From Ehretia macrophylla (Eukaryota > Streptophyta > Magnoliopsida > Boraginales > Ehretiaceae), in the NCBI GenBank assembly GCA_037974665.1, contig CM075770.1, positions 5,344,501-5,408,500 of the forward strand: 64,000 nucleotides of DNA, in the 5' to 3' direction. Of the stretch, positions 22,650-33,463 are shown in pieces; the stretch's first letter is position 1, and each line of letters opens with the position of its first letter. The notes under the pieces were generated by a model. The model was not told where the DNA came from. It did no database searches and worked only from the letters and a program-made list of their open reading frames with translations. The position numbers were made by a program, and so were the translations under genes.

Positions 22650-25600
22650 ATGGCCAACCAAGTTGCACCCTCTTCTCCATTTAACGTTTCAACTGCTCCC
22701 CATTGCTCCATATGCTTAGAACCTGTGGTTGATAACAATGGCAGATCAATAGCCAAGCTTCACTGTCGTCACTTGTTTCATTTAGGTACGTGTTATATAT
22801 ACATATATGTGTGCGCATGCCCGCGTGTGTGTTCCTCCTTAACTTATGTTTCCCTTTTCCTTTTTTTGTTTACCTCTTTTAATTTTTCTTGGATGTTCAT
22901 AGCCCCCCGTTTACCTCAAAATTTTAGTATTTTCAGTTTAAAAAATCAATTAGTACTTACTAAAGCAAAAAAAGAAAAAAAATTATATATAGTGTTAAAC
23001 GGTGTGTTATAACTCACGTTGAACAAAAATTCTGAATATATTAGTGGTTTTTCGTATTCTTTTCATATTCTTTTTTATTGCCTGACGTCGTTTTACTTTT
23101 CCCACAAGCGTATAGGGTTAATTTTTTTCTTTATCTGGTTCTTTTTATGCGTGCTTCAATTATATGCTGATGAAAATTTATATACACATTTTCACCAAAG
23201 AAAACATATATATATATATTTTTACATGATTTTATTTTTTTAAGATATTTCGCATATGCCCCTTAAGTATATCTTGTCCATGGTTATCAAACATGTAAAA
23301 ACTTTTACGTTCTGATGATGAACTAAACATAGCTTTGTTGTCTGTGTGTATGTGTGTGTGTGTGTGTGTTGCGAGGGGGGGGGAGGGGGGAGAATATGTG
23401 TGTGAGAGAGAGTGAGAGAGAAAGAGGGAGGGGAGTCTCTCTTACAATGTCCAATTTATCTAAAATTCTCTTATTTTTTTTTTCTTCTTCATCTATTTTG
23501 TGAATTTTAAAGACCTTTTCATTGTTTAAATAGTTTGTTAGATGTTTCACATAACACTTTGGCAATATACATTCATCGATACATCTTTTAGAATGGAAGC
23601 TTTTAATTTATTATTATTTTTGGATACAATTGAGTCTAAAATTGTAGCTTGAACTTCCTTTAATATTTATACCCGATCATTCTATCCAAATCTTGGGTGT
23701 TGACAATTGCTTTTGCTTGATGCATGACTACAGACTGTATTGGCTCAGAATTCAACGCTAAGCAAGCCATGCAGTGTCCAAATTGTAGGGCAACTGAAGA
23801 TGGTCGATGGTTGTTTGCTGAAGGCCTTCAGCAATGGGAGTCCTATGAAGAAACTTACAATGATCCTCCCCCACTTGATGCGGTGAAAATCTATATATGA
23901 TCTTGTTTGAATTTTTGTTGACACTTATTGTAGTTTAGGGACGGATTTAGAATATTTTATCAGTTTAGGCTAAAATATTTTATCAGTAAAGTGAATTTGG
24001 TGATAAATTAATCGAGGAAAAATGATAATTAAGTGAGTTTATAGCAAAATTAGTGGGTTAAGTGATTTTAAAACTAAAAATGCAAAAAACATCAAGAAGA
24101 TTTAAAAATTCTTTTGAGACGAGTAAGGGCTGCACTCCCCGTAACCATATACATGCATCTGCCACCAATGGTCTACAACTTGGATAGTTTGGGGTTTGGA
24201 TTCTCTCATTTCTTACTTCTCTCTTGTTTTCAAAATAGCATTAGATTTAATCTTTAAAATCTTATCCATTCATTTCATAATTTATTCTGAACACTTTTTT
24301 CAAAATTTTATTACTTTATTAATCAAGTAATTTTGATGGTTCAGATTTAAAAATACAAAATATATTTGAGGGTCCACAAAAATGGAGAAGCAAAAAAGTA
24401 GAAGATCCTTACCGGTCAGGTGATAAGATATAGGCCATAAAAATATGTCTTTTTTTCTTGTCAAAATAATAAATATGTTGATATACCATCAACACGGTAA
24501 GTTAGAAATCCTAAATTATTGTTCTCACTTGAAACACTTGAATATAATTGGACGTACCAAATCAGAACGATGGGCATTAGTATTATATCTCAATCATTTA
24601 TAAGTAATTATCATTCTTTGATTTTTCCTCAAACAATATTTCTTATTTTGCTCTTATAATTGTTTCATTAATTTATAGGTTCAAATTGAGTTTCAAGAAG
24701 GTAGATACCATGCCTCAGGATATAGTTATTTACCTACTGTGTAAGCACCTTCAACTTTGTGCTTTCAATCAAATTGCATATTATGATTCTAACGAGCAAG
24801 AAAATGGATGTCGTCAACACATCTCCCTGTTGCAAGATTTCCACCTATATATAGACGTGAAATTATTAGTGCCTAATATATATATATATATTAATTGTTC
24901 TTGGCATTTCAGGGAGAATAGAGCAGTACAAAATTATGGAAGTAAGTTGTGCTTCCATTTACTCCTTGATAAGACATCGTCTATTAATCTCTTGACATGG
25001 ACGCCTTTGGCATCTAGGGTTTACGGACCGACTATAAAACCCTGTTTAATACAAATTATGTTGTCTTGTAGGTGGCCGTGGTTATGCTTCTTCAAATGTT
25101 TACCATCCTACACCTGCCTCAGTCCTCACAAATATTCATTTACACCAACAAAACTGGATACCGCAAGCTCCAATATTAACTCAAGAGGGTAACACCATTG
25201 ATGTCACTAGTGAAGCTTCTGAAGCTCTTATGACCATGGCCGTTATGTCTGGGATGATTGATGCTATGCCAATACGACGTGTTGCAATAGAGCCTGTCAT
25301 ACTTCAGCCAGTTATGGTTGATAGGTAAGCTTTATTTCAATTAGAAATACTAACAAAATCCTTCATGAACTTTAGAAAAATAGTTCATATCTTTGCCACT
25401 AGCTCTTTAAATTTATGGAGTCTTGGTCTCAAAAGCTTTAGATTGGTAAGCTTATTAATTTCAAGTAATCTCACTGAAAGAAAACAAGGATATATAATGT
25501 TATTGCATCACTACAATATTTTTGGTCCTTATAACATTTAAAATTGTTGTAAAAAAACTAAAAAATATTACATATGGTCTCGTTATATATTCTCTACTGT

Positions 25601-26566
25601 AACGATTTTTTATAAAAGTTTAGCCATGGATCAAAAATCGTTGCAATTGATTTATAATTTTAAAACTATTGTAAAAAGTAATCTCACGAATAATTATTAA
25701 TAGAAAAGTAATAATTTTAACCATCGCAGCTAAATGATACTGTTGCAAAAAGTTTTAATTTATACAACGATTGAAAAGTATTGCAATAACCTATTTGAAC
25801 TGTTTTTCATTTCTCAATTGTAGTGTTGTAAAAGAGCTAAAATATCATAGTGTTTAAGGTTATATTTTGAATTATAAGCTCGAATACCTTGTAGTTGTTA
25901 TGATATTGTATATGTGTGTATGCATGTATATTCACATTGGGACAGATCCACATTATAGCCATTATGGTGGGTTACAACCCCTACTAACCTTGCACAAATT
26001 GTTTTAAAATACTTATGAATTATCTTGACGTTTTTGTTTGAAGAAACACTTAATTCTCACAACACCATTTGTTTTGATATCCAAAATCATTTAGTCCATA
26101 TCGCTCCCAAGCTCGAATACCTTGTAGTGGTTATTATTATACGTATGTGTGTGTATGTATATTCACATATAAGTTTAATTGTTTTATAAAATTGAAGTAT
26201 TTTTGTATTGATAGAATATCGTTTGGACTTGTCAATAGGTCGATGGGTCAACAAGAAGGCTTCATCACTAGTTCGATTGGCTCATCTTATCAAGCCAACA
26301 ATGATAATCAAACTCAAGTTAGGAATCGGGTTTCATGTCAACAGCCCTCATACAATTCACCTTCACCAATACTATTGGCTTTGGATGAACACAGAAGGCA
26401 TCACCATAGCCATGGAGTTGTAACTTCTTCAATGAGTGGCAGACCACCTTCTTCATATGAAGCTAGAAATTATAGTGAAGATGATGATTCTCTACTAGAG
26501 CTTACATTGTATACACAGTCACAAGAATCACTATTGCCTGTGCATCAAGGTCGTCATATGATATGA
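22650..26566 (+). CDS. RING-H2 protein, RFI2-like E3 ubiquitin ligase
   Basis: Six exons fit in frame: 22650-22785, 23734-23882, 24679-24740, 24913-24941, 25072-25324 and 26215-26566 (981 nt, 326 residues). The RING-H2 ligands are C19, C22, C39, H41, H44, C47, C60 and C63; the domain is split by intron 1 after H44. The context 'CSICLEPV...RSIAKLHCRHLFHLDCIGSEFNAKQAMQCPNCR' matches the small plant family of Arabidopsis RFI2 (red/far-red signalling). The rest is low-complexity, rich in Ser/Gln/His, with a His-rich patch (RRHHHSHG). It should transfer ubiquitin to unknown substrates. Exon 6 could instead start after the AATAG near 26240, which also keeps frame. Intron 1 has (GT)n and (GA)n runs; intron 5 has a CACTA-type MITE. 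Confidence 0.85.
23341..23425. repeat. (GT)n / G-run / (GA)n simple repeat
   Basis: Inside intron 1 of the RING gene: a (GT)n run, then a G-rich stretch with two runs of G, then GA/GT-rich sequence. The minus-strand ORF across it (23323-23565) is an artefact of the repeat. Confidence 0.8.
23937..24175. repeat. Dispersed repeat copy D in RING-gene intron 2
   Basis: It opens 'gacggatttagaatatttta' and ends near 'gagtaagggctgcactccccgtaacc'. The opening matches the start of copy C (gacggaatcaga) and the family layout, with many substitutions in between. Assignment to the family is tentative. Confidence 0.4.
25509..25852. mobile_element. CACTA-type MITE in RING-gene intron 5
   Basis: The left terminus CACTACAATATTTTTGG and the right terminus, read on the other strand, CACTATGATATTTTAGC give CACTA-type inverted ends over a 344-bp non-coding element. 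The interior has repeated 'ttgttgtaaaa' and 'gttgcaa' blocks. A related copy lies at about 59415-59746. No clear 3-bp target duplication. Confidence 0.6.
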
Positions 26567-27772
26567 TTGATGATGATATGACACCAGATTTCGAAGCAAA
26601 TGACCACCTAGAATTTGATTTTTTTTATGATTTTTTTTTAGATTGTAAAAATGGATGACCAATTGTGAAACCTCTGAGGTTGAGATTGTTTTCTATTTTG
26701 AACAAAGTGTATTGCGATGCGCTATATTGCTATGGGGATGCTTACTCATGGCCAAGCTAAGAGAGGCACGTGCATTTAGGAATGTCAATAAGAATGAGTT
26801 TTACAGATATCGTTTCGTCCCTATCTTAGATAGAGAGCATTGTGGGTAAAAATGGGAATTAACTTTTAATTTCACGTATGTCTCGCATATCTCGTCTTAC
26901 ACATACAGTTTATGCTGCTAGTGTTGGTCTCAGCAACATCATTCACGAAAATGATGCTAAGAGTATATCAAAGCTTCAAGACTGATTAGAACATCAAACC
27001 ACTTATTGACGAGATCAAGTCCATTGCTAGAACAAATTTTCAAGTTTCTTTCAAGCTTGTTAGAAGAATTGGAAATAGAAAAAAAGAAAAGAAAAGAAAA
27101 GAAAAGCTTCAAATTGCTTTTTTTATCACAAAGAGTAAGTACTTTCATTTTTTTGTTGTAAAACTAAGAATTGGATTTTCTATATCGTTTTCTCTTGACC
27201 ATAGAACATACCTATAAAGATATATATTTTATGTTTACTAGTTGTAAAATTTATTTTCAACAAATTATTTGTTAGTTATATAACAATTAGAATAAAACTA
27301 CAACGAATTAGAAATTTTGAAAATAAACATAGAAAATATTTTATTCAATTATAAGATTACAATAAAAAATAGTTAGCAAAATTGATAAATAAAAATAAAA
27401 ATGCAAACCAGACTAAAATAAATCCGAGACTTGAGTAAAACTCAATTATCTTGATAACATAAATCTCCCAGGTGATAGTAAGTTAAAACTTTTTGCGTAA
27501 AATGCAGGCCCCTTGCCCCCAAGGACATATTGGTCCAGTAGTAACGGGATTAAATTGTTAGTAGGATATCACAAGTTTGACATTTTTATTATTTTAAAAT
27601 TTTAATTTTAACTGACTTAATATATATATATATGTAAAACACAACGTTACAGTCAAAAATTTACTAATTAATAATTAAATTACGTTGGATAAGTCTCCGT
27701 CATCCAAACAATGCAGGCGTAGGTGGCTGGTATATATTTGTGAAATCTGAAACTCCCGAGTGTTTCATAGTC
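26567..27772. other. Intergenic DNA between the RING and PPR genes
   Basis: It holds the 3' region of the RING gene and AT-rich spacer. The 64-codon ORF at 26655-26849 has no motif. A pentanucleotide run '(aaaag)n' lies near 27080-27105 and '(ta)n' near 27619-27635. Promoter of the PPR gene at the right end. Confidence 0.5.
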
Positions 27773-29899
27773 ATGTCGCTTACCCGCGCAATCCCATCAC
27801 CAAAACCTCCCATAAACCCTAAAACTATCCCTTCATTTCTTTCATTCTTCTCCTCGTATCTCCACTCAGACAACATAAACAACAACCTCTTCAACTCACA
27901 AAAACAACAACAATGTAATGAACACAACACACACAACACTTACGATGATCATATCAGCATAAACAACAGACCTTACTGGACCAAACGCATACACAACCTC
28001 TGCACTACCCACCACAACGTCGACGCCGCGCTCCACCTCCTCGACCACCTCCGCCTCCGCGGCTACCGCCCCGACTCCTTAAACCTTAGCAGCATCATCC
28101 ACGCCCTCTGCCACTCCCGCCGCTTCCATGAAGCCCACCACCACCTCATCACTGCTATCTCCATCCACCGCATCGTCCCCGATGAGCGCACCTGCAACGT
28201 CCTCATCGCCTGTCTTCTCAACGCGCGTACGCCTGACTCTACTCTGCGTGTCATCCACGCGCTGGTTCATGTAAACCCCTATTTCGTCCCTTCTTTGATG
28301 AATTACAATCGTTTGATTGATAGCTTTTGTGTTTTATCAAAACCCCATTTAGCCCACAAGATATTTTTTTATATGATTGATAAAGGGCACCAACCTAATG
28401 TTGTTTCGTACACTACTTTGATCAACGGGTACTGTAAAATTAACGAAATAAGTGATGCTTATAAGCTGTTCGATGATATGATTGAGAGAAAAATTACCCC
28501 GAATGCGTTGACTTATAGCGTATTGATTCGCGGAGTTTTACCCAAAAGGGATGTTCAGAATGTGAAAGTTATGATGAATGATCTTTGGAAAGTGATGGGA
28601 AATGAAGAAGATGATGGTAAATGTGTGAATAGCGCGGCTTTTAGTAATGTGATTGATGGGCTGTGTAGAGAAGGTTATTTTACTGAAGTGTTGAGTATAG
28701 GAGAGCATATGCCTCAGGGGAAGGGTGTGGGCGAGGAGTTTGCTTATGGGCAAATGATAAATTCGCTTTGTAAATACGGCAGGTACAATGCAGGTGCTAG
28801 GATTGTTTATATGATGAGGAAGAGAGGGGTTATCCCGAGTTTAGTTTCGTATAATGAGATTGTACATGGACTTAGTGTTGAGGGTGATTGTTTTAGGGCC
28901 TTTCAGTTGTTGGAAGAAGGTGTCGAGTTTAGGTACGTGCCATCAGAGTTTACTTATAAGGTCTTGGTAGAGGGTTTGTGTTGGGAACGTGATCTTGGTA
29001 AAGCGAAGGAAGTGCTTAATGTGATGTTGAACAAGGAAGGTGTGGACAGGACTAGGATTTACAATATATATTTGAGAGCTCTTTGCTCTGTGGATAACCC
29101 AACGGAGCTTCTTAACGCTCTTGTTGCAATGCTTGAAATGAAATGCCAGCCTGATGTGATCTCTCTTAACACTGTTATTAAAGGATTTTGCAATGTGGGG
29201 AGAATTGAAGAGGCGGAGAAAGTATTGCATGATATGATGGCGGGGAAGTTTTGTGCTCCTGATGGTGTTACTTTCACGACAATCATTTATGGATTGTTAA
29301 ACGTAGGGAAAGTTGATGAAGCTCTCAATCTGATGAAAAATGTTATGCCGAAGCATGGTTTTAGTCCTGGTGTTGTTACTTATAATGCTTTTCTTCGCGG
29401 ATTGTCCAAACTAGGTAAGGTTAATGAAGCTATGGAAATTTTCAATAATATGCTGAATGCTGGTGTAGTTGCTGATTGTACTACTTACACGATTATTCTC
29501 GAGGGATTATGTCAATTTGACAGGATAGACGAGGCTAAAAGGTTTTGGGAGGATGTTATCTGGCCATCAAAAGTTCATGATTGTTATGTATATGCAGCCA
29601 TTACTAAAGGGCTTTGTCGTTCGGGCAGATTCAATGAGGCTTGTGATTTCATATACGAGTTGGTAGATTGTGGGGTTACTCTCAATAATGTGAATTACAA
29701 CATTCTTATCGATGCTGCTTCGAGGTTAGGTTTGAAGAAGGAAGCTTATCAGATTCTGGGAGAAATGAAGAAGAATGGGCTATCCCCAGATGCTGTAACA
29801 TGGAGAATTCTTGATAAGTTGCATAGCAATGTGAGGAAGCAGTTTTCTGAAGATGCAATGTCACAACCTATGGAGCTAGCATCAGAGATGAACAGATGA
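27773..29899 (+). CDS. Pentatricopeptide repeat protein, P class, intronless
   Basis: A single ORF of 708 residues starting at the first ATG (27773); the in-frame GTG further upstream is not needed. About 14-15 PPR motifs of roughly 35 residues run from residue 80 to the C-terminus, e.g. 'NVVSYTTLINGYCKINEISDAYKLFDDMIERKITPN' and 'DVISLNTVIKGFCNVGRIEEAEKVLHDMMAGKFCAP'. There are no E, DYW or SMR domains, so it belongs to the P class. The N-terminus (MSLTRAIPSPKPP...) is basic and hydroxylated with few acids, like an organelle targeting peptide. By family it binds organellar RNA, and its target is unknown. The 5' third (about 28000-28260) is much more C-rich than the rest. It resembles Arabidopsis At3g18020-type proteins, a tentative recall. 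Confidence 0.92.
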   Translation: MSLTRAIPSPKPPINPKTIPSFLSFFSSYLHSDNINNNLFNSQKQQQCNEHNTHNTYDDHISINNRPYWTKRIHNLCTTHHNVDAALHLLDHLRLRGYRPDSLNLSSIIHALCHSRRFHEAHHHLITAISIHRIVPDERTCNVLIACLLNARTPDSTLRVIHALVHVNPYFVPSLMNYNRLIDSFCVLSKPHLAHKIFFYMIDKGHQPNVVSYTTLINGYCKINEISDAYKLFDDMIERKITPNALTYSVLIRGVLPKRDVQNVKVMMNDLWKVMGNEEDDGKCVNSAAFSNVIDGLCREGYFTEVLSIGEHMPQGKGVGEEFAYGQMINSLCKYGRYNAGARIVYMMRKRGVIPSLVSYNEIVHGLSVEGDCFRAFQLLEEGVEFRYVPSEFTYKVLVEGLCWERDLGKAKEVLNVMLNKEGVDRTRIYNIYLRALCSVDNPTELLNALVAMLEMKCQPDVISLNTVIKGFCNVGRIEEAEKVLHDMMAGKFCAPDGVTFTTIIYGLLNVGKVDEALNLMKNVMPKHGFSPGVVTYNAFLRGLSKLGKVNEAMEIFNNMLNAGVVADCTTYTIILEGLCQFDRIDEAKRFWEDVIWPSKVHDCYVYAAITKGLCRSGRFNEACDFIYELVDCGVTLNNVNYNILIDAASRLGLKKEAYQILGEMKKNGLSPDAVTWRILDKLHSNVRKQFSEDAMSQPMELASEMNR

Positions 29900-30880
29900 A
29901 AATCTTTGCATTGCTGGACCATAATTTTAAAAGTGTCTTTTGGAGGATTCCCAATCCTGTATATGGCGAAAGGTTCATACACAGAATTGTCTCGTACCTA
30001 GAGCTTCATACACCAAATTGTCTTGGCCCCGATTGACCACTTGTGGCGCATATTGTTTAAAATGAAGCTCTATGAAACAGTAATTTTGGGACGGTGGCCC
30101 ATTGTGGACGGCTGCTGGAGGCGTAAAAGGTGTCAAATTGGCTCCTCTCTCCACTTGTAAAAGCTTCTATGCTTTTATTTATAGAGTTGGTCTTTCATGG
30201 TGTTTATGACCATTTGATATGGGCCCGTTTTCTTATTTCACAGCTTGATGGCACTTGAGGGAAGAATTTTTCTTGTTTACATTTACAATAAAGTTTAATA
30301 TAGCGGCAACTTTCTCACATTTTATTTTGGGTAACTCCCCTTTTTCCTCATATTACCTTATTTTTAATTTTGTCTTTCTTAATTTTGCCACACATCCATC
30401 TCAATATTTTCATCTCCTCTACTAACATCTTATGACTTGCGTCTTCCAAAGAATGAAAATTATCGCTGGTGAATAGTCGCCACGATGGAAGATGAAGGTG
30501 AAGTGCCATCCAGTGAGACACCAGTAGGTAGTGTGTCAGTAGGAGATGAGGTGGAGGCCATTGGGAGGGAGGGAAGCGTGAAGTGATTGGGGTTAAAAAA
30601 AATTCCCTAAGCTCTGTATGTATACCATGGAAGAGTACATTGCTCAATGAATCTTTTGTGTTGTCATACATCAGTATATAACGATACATGACTATTGTGC
30701 AACAAAGAGTTTTACAGTAGATATGATTCCTATCTAATATTTGCTGAGAAGCGGTTAGATTTTGAAGATAACTTTGAAGAGTTTTTTTTTGCATACATAT
30801 CCTTAACAATATGATAATATTTTACTGCCCAATACTTAAAACTATATAACAATTGGTCTAACCGCAATCTTATAATACTT
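29900..30880. other. 3' region of the PPR gene and spacer
   Basis: AT-rich sequence with no supported gene. A minus-strand ORF at 30348-30809 (153 codons) has no motif and no promoter-like context, so it is not called. Confidence 0.5.
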
Positions 30881-30884
30881 CACT

Positions 30885-31190
30885 TTTAATTTAAGTGAAT
30901 TTTTTTTCTACTTAGCCTGAAGCGCTTTACTTCCAAAGTCTTTACATCTTCTCTAGATTTATCTACTAAAATAAAATCATCAATAAATAACATGTATCAT
31001 GATACTTCATCTTGAATGTAACTAGTAAATTCATATAGAATTAACATGAAAATATATAGGCTCAAGGTGAATCCTTGATATACACCGAATATTATCGAGA
31101 AAGGATTAGTCCCTCCACCATTCAAGTCGTCGCCTCTTCATGCAACATTTTCGTGTATAATATTTAGAAAAGTAAACTCTTTATTTTTTA
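30885..31190 (-). pseudogene. LINE reverse transcriptase remnant
   Basis: Read on the minus strand, about 31085-30895 gives 'FGVYQGFTLSLYIFMLILYEFT...IQDEVS' then a stop and 'YMLFIDDFILVDKSREDVKTLEVKRFRL'. This matches non-LTR retrotransposon RT (the 'GxxQGSxLSPYLF' and 'FADDIVL' blocks), with FIDD at the active site. Frameshifts and stops occur on both sides. It is a short fossil with no function. Confidence 0.7.
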
Positions 31191-31394
31191 ATAGGACCAA
31201 AAATGTTTCAAAATGACCGAATAAAGTAGAATCCGCTTTAGAAAAAGTAAAATCTTTATCTAAGGTGCAAAACTAATAAATAAATATAAAGAAATATCTC
31301 TCTTTGTGGTAAATTAGAAGCTGAAATTGTAATTTTAATTTAAACAAAATATTTCTTTGACTTAGAGCTTCCCTTTCCTTCCTATCCACTCGCG

Positions 31395-31402
31395 TATATA
31401 TA
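31395..31402 (+). promoter_or_regulatory. TATA box of the calmodulin-like gene
   Basis: TATATATA followed by 'cccctctcatttctctcaaa', 51 bases before the ATG. That leaves a leader of about 25 nt with a pyrimidine-rich transcription start region. Confidence 0.5.
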
Positions 31403-31452
31403 CCCCTCTCATTTCTCTCAAAGTAGAAATCGAGAGGTTAGTCAACAACGAA

Positions 31453-31962
31453 ATGGAGACAACGGCAACAAACCCTAACGCCGTTACAAAGCCGTCAGTG
31501 TACGTGCAAGACATGAACGAGCTGCAGAAGGTGTTCGAACGCTTCGACGCAAACGGCGACGGAAAAATCTCCGGGAAGGAGCTCGCCGGAGTAATGAAGG
31601 CCCTCGGCTCCGACACTTCTCCCGACGAGGTCTCCCAGATGATGCAAGAGATCGACACCGATAAGGACGGCTTCGTTAACCTCCAAGAATTCGCAAACTT
31701 CTGCAAGGCGGAAGGCGACTGCAGCGCCGCCGGGGACGGCGGCGTTAAGGAGCTGAGGGAGGTGTTTGAGCTTTACGACCAGGACCACAACGGTCTCATT
31801 TCTGCTACTGAGCTCCACCAGATCCTGACGCGCCTTGGTGAGCGTTGTACGGTGCAGGATTGTGAGAAGATGATCAAGTCCGTTGATTCTGACGGTGACG
31901 GTTACGTTAGCTTTGAGGAGTTCAAGAAGATGATGAGCAATAACAAAACCGTGACAAAATAA
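31453..31962 (+). CDS. Calmodulin-like calcium-binding protein, CML27 / Ole e 8-like
   Basis: Intronless, 169 residues. Four EF-hand loops at residues 32-43 (DANGDGKISGKE), 68-79 (DTDKDGFVNLQE), 109-120 (DQDHNGLISATE) and 145-156 (DSDGDGYVSFEE). All keep Asp at position 1, Gly at 6 and Glu at 12, so four sites should bind calcium. A short linker (GDCSAAGDGGV) separates the two lobes. There is no CaaX box or N-myristoylation glycine, so it is probably a soluble cytosolic or nuclear sensor. It is closest in memory to Arabidopsis CML27 (At1g18210) and olive pollen allergen Ole e 8. The coding region is much more GC-rich than its surroundings. Confidence 0.93.
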   Translation: METTATNPNAVTKPSVYVQDMNELQKVFERFDANGDGKISGKELAGVMKALGSDTSPDEVSQMMQEIDTDKDGFVNLQEFANFCKAEGDCSAAGDGGVKELREVFELYDQDHNGLISATELHQILTRLGERCTVQDCEKMIKSVDSDGDGYVSFEEFKKMMSNNKTVTK

Positions 31963-33361
31963 ACGGAGATGTTAGATTTTTATTTTTAACGGCAGTTATT
32001 ACCGGTTAGGGCACACGGGATTTTCCATGTTTGCGTATGCACTAGATTGTAACTCTTCAGCTGATGTGGCTTTTGTTTTTTTGGTCAAATGTGTGGCTTT
32101 TATTTTATTAAGACTAAATAATGTTTGATTTATGGGTTTTGTATTTTTTTTTTTTTGCCTTAACTTTTATTTATCTAGATGGTAACGTGGATAGGGCATT
32201 TGGCCACCGCTAGAATCTATGTGAATAAAAAAGAAAAAAATCTGGACAAAAGGACAATAATGATGAAATAAATACGACGATTTTCGATATGTTGTCTTTG
32301 AGGGGGTGGGTTGACCCGTTGACCCATGCTTAAGAAGACACGTGTTTTCTCGTCAAAATGAAATATTTTCTCGAGATGAAAAGAGTGTAGGTAACGCCAG
32401 AAATAAATGAGTATTGAGATTTTAAAGGTATGATTAAGCGATAGTAGAATAAAAATTTTTATTATTTATATAAAATTATAGATTTGACATTTTTTACTGT
32501 TTTGAATTTTTTGTTTTTAATTAACTTAATGCATGTATAGAATGTATCGTTACATTTAAAAATTTATCAATTAGTAACTGTGTTTTTGCGCCATTAAAAA
32601 AAAAATGTCATATCTTGAATAGTAGCATAGTGTCAACTGTCACAACTGACAGTTTTTCAGGACTTGAGCATCAAGTTAGGATGCTTCTAGTCACACACGG
32701 TGTATTTATGTCTGCTGTATGTTAATATATAATATTTAGGATATGTTTATTTACTATTGCCGATCATTTTGAGCTTGATGTATTTGATTTTTTTTATATT
32801 TATTAATTCGGGGTAGTTGATTAATCTTATTTTCAGAATGTACGTCTAAATTATACCCGGGGTTAAAAAAAACCCAGACTATCGCTAACCGTCTTGTTTT
32901 TGTGGGTTGGAAAGCTTCTTTCACTGTCTATTTTTGGTGCAAAAACCCCAAATCGTTTGAGCTAACAGTTTGTATACCCATAGATTATTAGATTCAAGTT
33001 ATACGTCATTAGTCTTTATCTTTTTCTGTCTTGGGCCAGTTGGTCTGCACCCAATGTTTGTTATTTCTTTTTTTTTTTATTTATAGAAATGTTTGTTATT
33101 TCTTGATTTTGAATGAATCCCTGACCAAAAAATGATAAATGAAAAAAAAAAATTGACTGTGACGCGGAAAGTCACCTGACAGACATGTGAGCACAGCATT
33201 ATCTCTTTCCCATCTTCTCCTTCCTCCTGCTCACTAACTGAAAAAAATCCCCAAAAATTAAACAAAAATCAAATCTAATAAATCCAAAAGCAGATCGCTA
33301 AAATGCGCCGTGTAATGAACAGATAGCTAACCTGCGCCACTGATCCACAATCCAAACCTCC
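31963..33361. other. Spacer between the CML and golgin genes
   Basis: The 3' flank of the CML gene, AT-rich sequence, then the leader and promoter of the golgin gene (from about 33150). No additional gene is seen on either strand. Several A- and T-runs. Confidence 0.55.
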
Positions 33362-33416
33362 ATGGCTCATTGGATCCCCTCCAAGCTCACAGTCTCCGCG
33401 AACTTCCTCCACCAGG

Positions 33417-33463
<47 letters not shown>

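Noticed and set aside
27740..27772. Upstream GTG start for the PPR protein
   Set aside because: Plant genes rarely start at GTG, and the ATG at 27773 gives a normal targeting peptide.
28063..28270. Two antisense ORFs opposite the PPR gene, and others at 28538-28753, 28943-29286 and 29749-29982
   Set aside because: They are shadows of the PPR reading frame, with no domain, promoter or codon signal of their own.
30348..30809. 153-codon minus-strand ORF
   Set aside because: AT-rich low-information sequence, no recognisable motif, no splice or promoter support.
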